This document shows, one piece after another, positions 33,469 to 41,732 of a stretch of DNA of 64,000 bases (the stretch's first letter is position 1; the number at the start of each line of letters is the position of its first letter). A program made the translations under genes and the position numbers. Source of the stretch: Terriglobia bacterium. GTDB taxonomy: Bacteria; Acidobacteriota; Terriglobia; Bryobacterales; Bryobacteraceae. The notes beneath the pieces are model-generated. The model worked only from the letters and a program-made list of their open reading frames with translations. It had not been told where the DNA came from and did not search any database. Location of the stretch: contig JANXYJ010000124.1 in the NCBI GenBank assembly GCA_025350105.1, positions 25,587 through 89,586 of the forward strand, in the 5' to 3' direction.

Positions 33469-35499
33469 ATGGTAATCTCATCCAACCTTGAAAAAGAGCC
33501 TGAAAAGGCGCCTCACAAAACACCTGCAGACCTCACACGCCGCGGCTTCATAGGCGCTGCAGCCGCCCTTGCTGCGGTGGCCAGCCCAACGGCGTCAGCA
33601 CAAAGTCCAGCACGAGACGCATCACAAAAGTCGCCACCCATTCTCGACCTCGCCGATTGGAGCTACTCCTTCATCGGCGTTGAACACGCAACACTCGCGC
33701 GCGGCACCATCTGCAACGGCATGCAGATGTTCGTCGAACGTTTCATTCCCACCAACGTAGTTCATCCCTATTCCATCGTCTTGATTCACGGCGGCTGGGG
33801 GCAGGGTAGCGATTGGTTTAGCGCGCCCGACAGTGAACCGAAAGCCACCGCCCGCCGCGGCTGGGCGCAACTGCTGCTTGAACAAGGCTACAAAGTTTAT
33901 GTGGTCGATCGCCCTGGCCAAGGCCGCAATCCCTACTTCCCCTGGACCCATGGTTATTTTGATGAAAAAGCTCCTACGCTAGAAGCCACGGCTCGTGCAA
34001 TGAAATCCGATGTGAACGACCCTGCTGTTTTGCAGGCTGTCGCGAGTATGGGCCAGCCGATGGCCAACAACGCGGTCACGCAAAATGTTTGGCGCACCCG
34101 CGGAGCCATGCTGCTCGATCAAATCGGTCCAGCCATATTGATGACTCACGGCGACGGCGCCGTCTTCGCCTGGGTCACCGCGCAGGAACGGCCGCAATTG
34201 GTCAAAGGCATCGTTGCAGTTGAGCCGCCAGCCAACTCCGCGAATGGTCTCGATCTGAGTAAACTAAAGCAACTGCCCGTAGCCATCGTCGGCGCAGAGC
34301 CCACCAACACAAGTGCCGCGTCTCTCCGCCAAGCGGGCAGCATGGTTGAAGAGATACGCGGTGATGGCCCGATGATGATCTGGGAAAAAAGTAATCGCGA
34401 AGCTCTCGCGCCTATTCTCACTTGGATGCAACAACACGAAACCGGCGTAACTATCTCCCGCACTACGGACCCCCATCCCAATCGCGAATCCACCGCGTTG
34501 AAACTCGCCGACCAAGGTTGTTTTTGGGTTGGTGGCCAACGCAAATCAATGCCGTATGGGACGGTGGTCACCGGCCAACAATATGTTCAGTACATGATTC
34601 CCGCCCAGCGCCGCTATCGCTACCCCGTGGTGATGATTCACGGCGGCGGCGGCCAGGGCACGCATATGATGGGCATTGGAGGCCGCCCCGGTTGGGTGCA
34701 CTATTTCGTGCAAGCCGGTTACGCCGTCTATTGGGTTGACCGTCCTGGTTTCGGCCGCTCGCCTTATCATCCTGATACGCTCGGCCCCAGTCACCTGCGC
34801 AACGTTCCGGCCATTGAAGGCCTGGTACAGAGCACCGCCGTTTTCAACACCGCGCAGTGGCCCGGCATCGGCGGCATGAACGATCCGCTGGTGGATCAAT
34901 TCATGGCCTGCGAAGTGGGCAACGTTTCCGACGAAGCTTATCACAGTGATCTTGCCTGGGCCGGCGGCGCGGAATTGTTGGATCGCATCGGCCCGTGCAT
35001 TTTGTTGACCCACGCATTCGGTGGTTTCTGGGGTTGGGGAGTGACCGATCGCCGCCCGAATCTGGTCAAGGCCATCATGGCGATGGAGATCAACAGCAAT
35101 CCCTTCGTGGGCCAGTTTCGTTGGGGCTTAACTGCCGCGCCCATGACCTTCGATCCTCCCGTCACCGATGTATCGCAATTTAGATTCGTTGAAAAAGCCG
35201 AGGCGCCGGATTCGCCGATTCCACATGTTTCGCCGTATAAGCTACAAGCCGAACCCGCGCACAAATGGAAAAACTTGCAGGGCATGCCGGTAGGCTGGCT
35301 AACCAGTGAATTCGGCGGCGGCGGGTCGCCTGTTGCTCAGGTCGACTTCCTGAAACAGGTGGGTTGCGCCGCGGAAATGCTGCGCCTGCGCGATTTCGGT
35401 ATCCACGGCAATGGCAATCTGATGCTGCTTGAGAAAAACAATCACGAAGTATTCACCGTAATCCGCGATTGGCTGGACCGCAAAGTGGGACGGGCGTAA
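33469..35499 (+). CDS. Tat-exported tandem alpha/beta-hydrolase lacking nucleophile serines
   Basis: The 676-residue product has a twin-arginine signal (LTRRGFIGAAAALAAVA) and two homologous alpha/beta-hydrolase domains, about residues 60-360 and 365-670. Both have the oxyanion region (VLIHGGWGQG; VMIHGGGGQG), the VDRPG loop (VVDRPGQGRNP; WVDRPGFGRSP) and a matching elbow. The elbow reads MTHGDGAVFAW in the first domain and LTHAFGGFWGW in the second, so the nucleophile serine expected after TH is Gly and Ala. Other conserved family parts, such as PNLVKAIMAMEIN, remain. It may be a binding protein rather than an esterase. Stop and next start overlap (TAATG), so it is coupled to the transporter. 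Confidence 0.85.
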   Translation: MVISSNLEKEPEKAPHKTPADLTRRGFIGAAAALAAVASPTASAQSPARDASQKSPPILDLADWSYSFIGVEHATLARGTICNGMQMFVERFIPTNVVHPYSIVLIHGGWGQGSDWFSAPDSEPKATARRGWAQLLLEQGYKVYVVDRPGQGRNPYFPWTHGYFDEKAPTLEATARAMKSDVNDPAVLQAVASMGQPMANNAVTQNVWRTRGAMLLDQIGPAILMTHGDGAVFAWVTAQERPQLVKGIVAVEPPANSANGLDLSKLKQLPVAIVGAEPTNTSAASLRQAGSMVEEIRGDGPMMIWEKSNREALAPILTWMQQHETGVTISRTTDPHPNRESTALKLADQGCFWVGGQRKSMPYGTVVTGQQYVQYMIPAQRRYRYPVVMIHGGGGQGTHMMGIGGRPGWVHYFVQAGYAVYWVDRPGFGRSPYHPDTLGPSHLRNVPAIEGLVQSTAVFNTAQWPGIGGMNDPLVDQFMACEVGNVSDEAYHSDLAWAGGAELLDRIGPCILLTHAFGGFWGWGVTDRRPNLVKAIMAMEINSNPFVGQFRWGLTAAPMTFDPPVTDVSQFRFVEKAEAPDSPIPHVSPYKLQAEPAHKWKNLQGMPVGWLTSEFGGGGSPVAQVDFLKQVGCAAEMLRLRDFGIHGNGNLMLLEKNNHEVFTVIRDWLDRKVGRA

Positions 35500-36794
35500 T
35501 GCTGTTGCCGTCGCCGGCAGCAACACAAATTCCAAAACAGGCCACGCTCAATCGCGCCTGGTACGTGGTGGCGCCGATGTTCACCCAGGTGGTTTTAGGC
35601 GTCCTCTACGCCTGGAGCGTCTTTCGCGGACCGCTCACTAAACTTCACGGCTGGACCGAAACGCAAACCATTACGCCCTATCGTTACTCGTTGCTCGCGC
35701 TGGCCGCGGGGACCGTGCTGGCTGGTTTTGTACAGGATCGCAAAGGCCCGCGCTTCGTCGAAACCATCAGCGGACTTTTGCTGGGCAGCGGCATGTTACT
35801 TGCCGCTTTTTGGAGCGATAGCGTCAGCGGCCTGACTTTTTCTTACGGCATTCTGGGTGGCCTGGGCGTGGGTTTCGGCTACGTCGCGCCGATCGCCACT
35901 TGCATCAAATGGTTCCCCGATCGCCGCGGCTTTATCGCCGGGCTGGCAGTGGTGGGTGCCGGCGTGGGGCCGGTTTTTTACGGACCATTTTTGCAAAGCC
36001 TGATTGGGCGCGACTCCACGCAATTGGCGAACACGATACCGCGCACGTTTTTTATCTTGTCGGCGCTGTTCGTCGTGGCCGTGATTGGTTCCGCGCAATT
36101 CTATCGTTGGCCTGAAGCCGGATGGAAGCCCCAGGGTTGGACGCCACCGCCTGCGGCCCAAGTTGCTCGCGAGGAAAAATCACCAACACAAATGATCGCC
36201 ACCTGGCAGTTTTACGCTCTCTTCGTCGTATTCATGCTGGCCGCCTCGGTTGGTCTTACGGCAATCGGCATGGCCGCGCCGCTGCTCGATACTGTCACCG
36301 GCGCAAATGCGGCGGGTGTGAGTCTTGCGATGTCGGCGGGCCTCGCGCTCGGTTTCGTCAGCGTCTTTAATGGTGCCGGCCGCCTTGCGTGGGGCGCGTT
36401 ATCGGATCGCCTGGGACGCAAGCCAACCACGGTGATACTGCTCGCCTGCGCCATTCTCACGTGCATACTCTTCTTGCGTCCCGCCTCCGGATATTGGCTC
36501 GTTTTCGCCGGCCTCTGCCTGGTCGCGTTCACTTATGGCGGCTGTCTTGCCTTAATGCCGTCCTTCATCGCGGACTACTATGGACCCCGCCACTTGGGTG
36601 CGAACTACAGTCTGTTGTTCGCGGCCTGGGGCATAGGCGGCTTCCTCGCACCCGGCTATTTCGCTTCTGTGTTGGACCGCTACAAATCAGCGGGAAATGT
36701 TTTGGGCGGCTACGGCGAAGTGTTTACCGAACTGGCTTTGTTTTCGCTAATCGCGCTGGCAATTGCCGCTGCTCTACGCCGGCCCGCGAAGTAG
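35499..36794 (+). CDS. OFA-type MFS transporter
   Basis: A 431-residue major facilitator with about 12 transmembrane helices. It matches the oxalate/formate antiporter group, starting NRAWYVVAPMFTQVVLGVLY and WSVFRGPL, with FVQDRKGPRFVE in the 2-3 loop, CIKWFPDRRGFIAGLAV, and GRLAWGALSDRLGRKPT in the second half. The ATG at 35499 overlaps the hydrolase-like stop, so the two are translated together; the exported partner may bind the transporter's substrate. The solute is unknown but organic anions are typical for the group. Confidence 0.9.
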   Translation: MLLPSPAATQIPKQATLNRAWYVVAPMFTQVVLGVLYAWSVFRGPLTKLHGWTETQTITPYRYSLLALAAGTVLAGFVQDRKGPRFVETISGLLLGSGMLLAAFWSDSVSGLTFSYGILGGLGVGFGYVAPIATCIKWFPDRRGFIAGLAVVGAGVGPVFYGPFLQSLIGRDSTQLANTIPRTFFILSALFVVAVIGSAQFYRWPEAGWKPQGWTPPPAAQVAREEKSPTQMIATWQFYALFVVFMLAASVGLTAIGMAAPLLDTVTGANAAGVSLAMSAGLALGFVSVFNGAGRLAWGALSDRLGRKPTTVILLACAILTCILFLRPASGYWLVFAGLCLVAFTYGGCLALMPSFIADYYGPRHLGANYSLLFAAWGIGGFLAPGYFASVLDRYKSAGNVLGGYGEVFTELALFSLIALAIAAALRRPAK

Positions 36795-37011
36795 ACAGCT
36801 GAACGTGAGCGCATTCTGAATTGCGCAAAACCGTAAGCCGCGTTTTGGGCAACCGCCGTAAAATCATCGAAATAAAGGTAAATATCGCCCAAAAAGGCTA
36901 GCCGGAGGGCACGTTTCCATAGTGAGGGTGCTGAAAACTCAGTCGACGCGTCTGGCAGCGCGCCAGGCATCAACAAACGGAAAATGTTTTATGTGAAGAC
37001 AAGAGACGCGT

Positions 37012-37275
37012 TTAATGATGCTCGTTCTGATGCTCGCGGATGTGTTCCACCTCCGCCACTTTCTTGTCTTTCACGTCTTTGCTTGCAGCGTATCTTTGCC
37101 GCGCCTTTTGTACATTCGCCGCGCTGATCCCCGACGAAGTGACTCCAATTCCCGTCGAGAGCAATTGCTCCAGCCGCTTGCTCTTGCACGCCGGGCACTG
37201 CACGACGGTTGCCTTCAGCACCAGCAATTCAAACGGATGCGCGCACTTCTTGCATTTGTAATCGTAGATAGGCAT
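37012..37275 (-). CDS. FmdB-family zinc ribbon protein
   Basis: An 87-residue small protein. It opens MPIYDYKCKKCAHPFE and completes the zinc ribbon with VVQCPACKSKRLEQL, two CxxC pairs. The tail is charged, ending with histidine-rich EHQNEHH, which may also bind metal. FmdB proteins are putative regulators. The 217 nt between this gene and the transporter hold only a weak hairpin (36953-36967). Confidence 0.9.
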   Translation of the reverse strand: MPIYDYKCKKCAHPFELLVLKATVVQCPACKSKRLEQLLSTGIGVTSSGISAANVQKARQRYAASKDVKDKKVAEVEHIREHQNEHH

Positions 37276-37298
37276 TTCGAATTAGATCCTAGCAAAAA

Positions 37299-39221
37299 TC
37301 AGCTGCCGCGAATCAACCCCAATGCACTGGCGCCGCCGCGTTCCGGTTTCGCGCCCGCCGTTTCTGTTTCCGGAATGCTATCGCCTTCGCCCGGGGCCAA
37401 AAACATGTTGGCTTCCACGCCGTGTTGCCGCGTGTACAGATCCCAATAGCGCCCGCCCAAGGCGAAGAGCGATTCGTGCGTGCCACGCTCGACAATCTTT
37501 CCCGCTTCCACTACCAGGATTTGATCGGCGCGGCGAATGGTCGATAGCCGGTGCGCAATCACAAACGTGGTCCGGCCTTTCATCAAATACTTCAGGCCTT
37601 CTTGGATTAACGCTTCGGATTCGGAATCCAGACTCGACGTGGCTTCGTCCAAAATCAAAATACGAGGGTCGGCCAAAATCGCCCGCGCGATGGACACGCG
37701 CTGCCGCTGTCCCCCGGAAAGTTTCACGCCGCGTTCGCCCACAATTGTGTCGTATTTCTTCTCGAAGTTTTCGGCGAACTCATCCACCCGCGCAATGCGG
37801 CAGGCTGCCAGAATCTGTTCCCTGGTCGCGTTGGGCCGTGCAAACGCAATGTTCTCTTCAATCGTTCCGTCAAATAAGAACGTATCCTGCAAAACCACGC
37901 CCAACTGCGTTCGGAAACTATCCAAACGCACGGTGGACAAATCCACGCCATCCACCGAAACCTTGCCGGCGGTGGGCACGTGAAATGCGGCAATCAGACT
38001 GATAATCGTCGATTTGCCGGAGCCTGACGGTCCGACCAGCGCCGTCACCGTGCCTGGATTGGAGTGAAAACTCACATCGTACAAAACCTGTTTGCCGGCT
38101 TCATACGAAAAGCCAACCTGATCGAAAATCACTTCGCCGTTCACTGGGCCCAACGCCACCGTGCGGTTCGGGTCCTTATCTTCGGGGCGTTCTTGCAAAA
38201 CTTCATGTGTGCGATCGAGCCCCGCCAACGCTTCGGTGATTTGCGTGCCAATGCCCACCACGCCAAACACCGGCGCAACGAGAAAAGCCAAAAACGCCGT
38301 GAACGTCACAAATTCGCCCAACGAAAGCGACCCATTGAAAATCTGCCGCGAACCCACATACATCACGACCGCGCCGACGATACCCATCAGCACCGTGGCC
38401 GACAAACTCATGAAGGACATCGCCGTAAGTGACTGCTCCACATTGGCCAGCAGCCGCGTCACACCCTGCGAGAACACGGCCGCCTCGCGTTGCTCCGCGT
38501 GATAGCCCTTTACCACTCGCACGCCACCCAGCGATTCGGTCAGCCGTCCAGTGACGTCCGCGCTGATTTTGCCCCGCTCGCGAAAGATGGGCCGGATCTT
38601 CGTGAATGCTTTGGATAGCGCAAAGCCAAATAGAGCCACGAACAGCGCCGTCAAGCCCGTCATCACCGAACTGATCCGCAACAGCACCACCAGAGCAATT
38701 ACGGCCGTCAGCACGCCGCCCACAAACTCCACCAGGCCCGTCCCAATCAGGTTGCGCACACCTTCCACATCGCTCATGATCCGTGAAACCAGAACGCCGC
38801 TTTTGTTGGCATCGTAGTAACCAACCGACAACCGCCCCACGTGCTGCTGGACCTTTTGACGGAGCTCCGCAATTAAGCGCTGTCCGGCTTTCGACAACAA
38901 TTGCGTCAATGTAAACGACGTCACGCCCTGTATCAGCGTCGCGCCCAGCACCGTCAGCACCAGTCGCGTCAACAGCTCCGGGTGACGTTTCCCCAACACG
39001 TCATCAATCAAGTAGCGCGTGGAATACGGCAGCACCAGCCCGCTCAGGCGGTTGATCACCATCAGCACCAATCCCAACAGCAGTAGCTTTCGCCGCGGCA
39101 GAATCAGCTCACGTAGATCTGGCCATATGGTGCGTATCCGTTCAGAGGTCGTTCGCTTGGGTGTTTCGGCTTTGTCGCGCCCAGAGCCACGCGGCGATCG
39201 TTCGGCAGAATGTGGTCCCAC
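37299..39221 (-). CDS. ABC exporter, fused permease and ATPase (MsbA-like)
   Basis: A 640-residue half-transporter. Residues about 40-330 form six transmembrane helices of the ABC type I exporter fold. The nucleotide-binding domain from about 370 has the Walker A GPSGSGKST, the Q-loop VVLQDTFLFDG, the signature LSGGQRQR, the Walker B ILILDEATSSLD and the H-loop VIAHRLSTI. It should work as a homodimer. MsbA-type members flip lipids or drugs; the substrate here is unknown. It ends 23 nt before the FmdB gene. Confidence 0.94.
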   Translation of the reverse strand: MGPHSAERSPRGSGRDKAETPKRTTSERIRTIWPDLRELILPRRKLLLLGLVLMVINRLSGLVLPYSTRYLIDDVLGKRHPELLTRLVLTVLGATLIQGVTSFTLTQLLSKAGQRLIAELRQKVQQHVGRLSVGYYDANKSGVLVSRIMSDVEGVRNLIGTGLVEFVGGVLTAVIALVVLLRISSVMTGLTALFVALFGFALSKAFTKIRPIFRERGKISADVTGRLTESLGGVRVVKGYHAEQREAAVFSQGVTRLLANVEQSLTAMSFMSLSATVLMGIVGAVVMYVGSRQIFNGSLSLGEFVTFTAFLAFLVAPVFGVVGIGTQITEALAGLDRTHEVLQERPEDKDPNRTVALGPVNGEVIFDQVGFSYEAGKQVLYDVSFHSNPGTVTALVGPSGSGKSTIISLIAAFHVPTAGKVSVDGVDLSTVRLDSFRTQLGVVLQDTFLFDGTIEENIAFARPNATREQILAACRIARVDEFAENFEKKYDTIVGERGVKLSGGQRQRVSIARAILADPRILILDEATSSLDSESEALIQEGLKYLMKGRTTFVIAHRLSTIRRADQILVVEAGKIVERGTHESLFALGGRYWDLYTRQHGVEANMFLAPGEGDSIPETETAGAKPERGGASALGLIRGS

Positions 39222-39293
39222 TAACTGCTAGTTTAGCCTGACCGCGCCCGTCGTCCAACGATAGATGCTATAGCTTGAGAGGAAAGTGTCCTT

Positions 39294-39995
39294 ATGCCGA
39301 AACTCTACGCCGGAACCTCCGGATTCGCCTACGCCAAGTGGAAGCCCGATTTCTATCCGCAAAAGCTTGCTGCCAAAAACTTCCTGCAACACTACGCGAC
39401 GCGGCTGAATGCGGTGGAGATCAACTATACGTTTCGCCAACTCCCCAAAGCCGCGACGCTTGAAGGCTGGGTAACCGCAACACCGTCAGAATTTCGCTTT
39501 GCCTGCAAGGCCCACATGCGCATCACCCACATCAACCGTTTGAAGGAATCCGAATTCACTGAACTCTTTTTTAAGGCCCTGGAGCCCCTGCGCGCCTCCA
39601 AACGTCTGGGCCCGGTTCTGTTTCAACTTCCGCCTAATCTCAAATTGGATCTGCCGCTGCTTTCGGCGTTTGTCGAAAGACTTCCCACCGATATTCTCCA
39701 CACTTTCGAGTTCCGCAACACTTCCTGGCTTACCGACGAGGTTTACGGCCTGTTGCAGAAACACCGCGTTGCCTTGTGTCTGGCCGAATCCGACAAACTG
39801 GAAATCCCGCGCGTGATCACAGCTGATTTCGTCTACGCCCGTTTGCGCAAAGAAAACTATTCAGCTCCGGAACTGGCCGACATCGCGGCGCGGACAAAGG
39901 ACCAACTCGCCGCGGGACGTGACGTCTACCTCTTCTTCAAACACGAAGACGACCCGGCTGGCGCGATACAAGCAGAGGGGCTTCTCAAAGCATGA
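39294..39995 (+). CDS. DUF72 family protein
   Basis: A 233-residue DUF72 protein, a TIM-barrel family of unknown function. It starts LYAGTSGFAYAKWKPDFYP and has VEINYTFRQLP, FACKAHMRITHINRL, GPVLFQLPPNLK and TFEFRNTSW. The final block DVYLFFKHEDDPAGAIQA is typical. It overlaps the EamA gene by ATGA, so the two are coupled. The pair sits just upstream of the convergent ku gene. Confidence 0.93.
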   Translation: MPKLYAGTSGFAYAKWKPDFYPQKLAAKNFLQHYATRLNAVEINYTFRQLPKAATLEGWVTATPSEFRFACKAHMRITHINRLKESEFTELFFKALEPLRASKRLGPVLFQLPPNLKLDLPLLSAFVERLPTDILHTFEFRNTSWLTDEVYGLLQKHRVALCLAESDKLEIPRVITADFVYARLRKENYSAPELADIAARTKDQLAAGRDVYLFFKHEDDPAGAIQAEGLLKA

Positions 39996-40417
39996 TGACC
40001 TGGACCGTTTACGCTCTGCTCTCGGCCTTTTTTGGCGCCCTGGTGGCCATCCTCGGCAAAATCGGCGTGCGCGGTGTGGACAGCAATCTCGCCGTGGCCA
40101 TCCGCACGTTGGTCATCGTGTTTTTCGCCTGGGGCATTGTTGCCGTGCAGGGCAACGCCGCGGAAGTGACAAAGATCTCGCGCCATTCGCTTATTTTTTT
40201 GTTTTTATCGGCCATCGCCACCGGCCTCTCGTGGATGTTCTACTACAAAGCCCTGCAGTTGGGCGAAGCCAGCCGCGTGGCGCCCATCGACAAATTCAGC
40301 GTCGCGCTGGCCATCATCATGGCCTTCGTTTTTCTGGGAGAGAAACCCACGCTGGGCAACGTGCTGGGCGGGGCGCTGGTCACCGCGGGTGTTCTGGTCG
40401 CGGCGCTGGTTAAATAA
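39992..40417 (+). CDS. EamA-family transporter, half-size
   Basis: A 141-residue membrane protein with about five transmembrane segments corresponding to a single EamA domain. It starts VYALLSAFFGALVAILGKIG and ends VFLGEKPTLGNVLGGALVTAG. Half-size EamA proteins are thought to dimerise to make the 10-helix drug/metabolite transporter unit. The ATG overlaps the DUF72 stop. Substrate unknown. Confidence 0.9.
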   Translation: MMTWTVYALLSAFFGALVAILGKIGVRGVDSNLAVAIRTLVIVFFAWGIVAVQGNAAEVTKISRHSLIFLFLSAIATGLSWMFYYKALQLGEASRVAPIDKFSVALAIIMAFVFLGEKPTLGNVLGGALVTAGVLVAALVK

Positions 40418-40419
40418 CC

Positions 40420-41259
40420 CTAGCCCCGCGCCTTGCGCTTCGCCGGCTTCACTTCCTCTACCGCCGTGGGAGCCACCGCCGATACCGCCGGCTTCTTCAC
40501 CGAAGCCAAACTGGCCTTCAGCGCTTCCATAATGTCCACCACTTTTTCGTTGCGCCGCGGCTCCGGCGTGGCCACAACTTCCTGCCCGGCCTTCTTGGCT
40601 TCAATCATCGCCATCAAGTTATCGCGGTAATCGTCTTTGTATTTGGTGGGTTCAAAGTCAGCCGCCAGCGCTTCAATCAAGCTGATGGCCAGCGCCAGTT
40701 CTTTTTCCTTCACCAGATTCAAATCCGTGCGGAATTCGTCGGTCTGGCGAATTTCGTGCGCGAAATACATGGTGTGCATAATCACGCCATGCGGCCCGGG
40801 GCGCAGCACTACTACATGTTCGCGATTATGCATGGCGATTTTCGCGATGCCCACGTAGCCGGTCTTCTTCAGCGCGTCGAACAACAACGCATACGGCTTT
40901 TCGCCCGCGTCATCGGGAGCCATGTAATACGACGTCTCCAGATACACGGCGTCCACTTGTTCGTTCTTTACAAATTCTTGAATTTCGATTACTTTGGCGG
41001 TTTGCGGCGCCACTTTTTTGATCTCTTCGTCTTCGATGACGACGTAGTGATCTTTTTCGTACTCAAATCCCTTCACGATTTCGGTGCGCGGAATCGGTTT
41101 GTCCTCGGCCTGGCAAAACAAAACCTGTTTCACGCGTGACCCATCGTGTTTATGCAACTGATTGAAGCTGACGCTTTCGCCCCGCGCCGCGCTGTACAAT
41201 TTAACCGGGAACGAAACCATCCCGAATGTAAGGTGGCCCTTCCAAATCGTAAATGCCAT
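40420..41259 (-). CDS. ku: Non-homologous end joining protein Ku
   Basis: A 279-residue bacterial Ku from the ATG at 41259 (MAFTIWKGHLTFGMVSFPVK); a longer upstream frame lacks Ku sequence. The Ku core shows HDGSRVKQVLFC, IVKGFEYEKDHYVVIEDEE, and VVLRPGPHGVIMHTMYFAHE. The C-terminus is lysine/alanine-rich (KPAKRKARG), as in Ku tails that bind DNA and LigD. Ku caps double-strand ends and recruits LigD, encoded divergently at 41733. It converges on the EamA gene with 2 nt between stops. Confidence 0.95.
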   Translation of the reverse strand: MAFTIWKGHLTFGMVSFPVKLYSAARGESVSFNQLHKHDGSRVKQVLFCQAEDKPIPRTEIVKGFEYEKDHYVVIEDEEIKKVAPQTAKVIEIQEFVKNEQVDAVYLETSYYMAPDDAGEKPYALLFDALKKTGYVGIAKIAMHNREHVVVLRPGPHGVIMHTMYFAHEIRQTDEFRTDLNLVKEKELALAISLIEALAADFEPTKYKDDYRDNLMAMIEAKKAGQEVVATPEPRRNEKVVDIMEALKASLASVKKPAVSAVAPTAVEEVKPAKRKARG

Positions 41260-41356
41260 GAACCATACCCCGCAGCCTTTCACTATAGCGCAAATGTCTA
41301 AACATTTTATTGGAGTTATGTCTTGGAACAATAGTAGCAATTGATGTTTCAGGTGA

Positions 41357-41724
41357 ATGGCAATGCCTAAAAAGTTAGGTCGCCAGCCGACGGCGCATGA
41401 ACGGGAGATCCTGGCTCGGTTTGAGATCTGGTTAGATGATCTTCAGCTTCAGCGCGATGGTATGTTGACGTTTGATTTGGCCCAACAGAACGCCGTCTGA
41501 CTTCACACTTCCTTTTATTAGAACCTCCAATTCGAATACGGAAGGAAGACGTTGTTGGCGCGATCAATAAGCGTCGCGAGGGTAAAGTGAATGATGTAGA
41601 ACTTGCTAGGTGGGCTATGGTGCTTCAACTAAATGATGCGTACGACTGGGAGGGTAAGGACGAAGAGGAGATCGCGTCAATTCTCAATGAGCTTGCATGG
41701 ATCAGTACTAAACGCGGAAAATAG
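41357..41724 (+). pseudogene. Probable frameshifted small gene between ku and ligD
   Basis: A 47-codon ORF (41357-41500) begins with MAMPKKLGRQPTAHEREILA and stops. A different frame then stays open to a TAG at 41722-41724 and reads convincing protein, including IRIRKEDVVGAINKRREGK, VNDVELARWAMVLQLNDAYD and EEEIASILNELAWIS, but it has no start codon of its own. One frameshift between about 41476 and 41500 would join them into a protein of about 120 residues. The second part resembles short, acidic bacterial domains with an EL..WA motif, of the immunity/antitoxin sort, although I cannot name the family. The base composition looks lower in GC than the flanking genes. Confidence 0.5.
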
Positions 41725-41732
41725 CATTCGCC

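Noticed and set aside
36953..36967. Hairpin CTGGC-loop-GCCAG downstream of the MFS gene
   Set aside because: The stem is only 5 bp and no T run follows, so it is not a convincing terminator.
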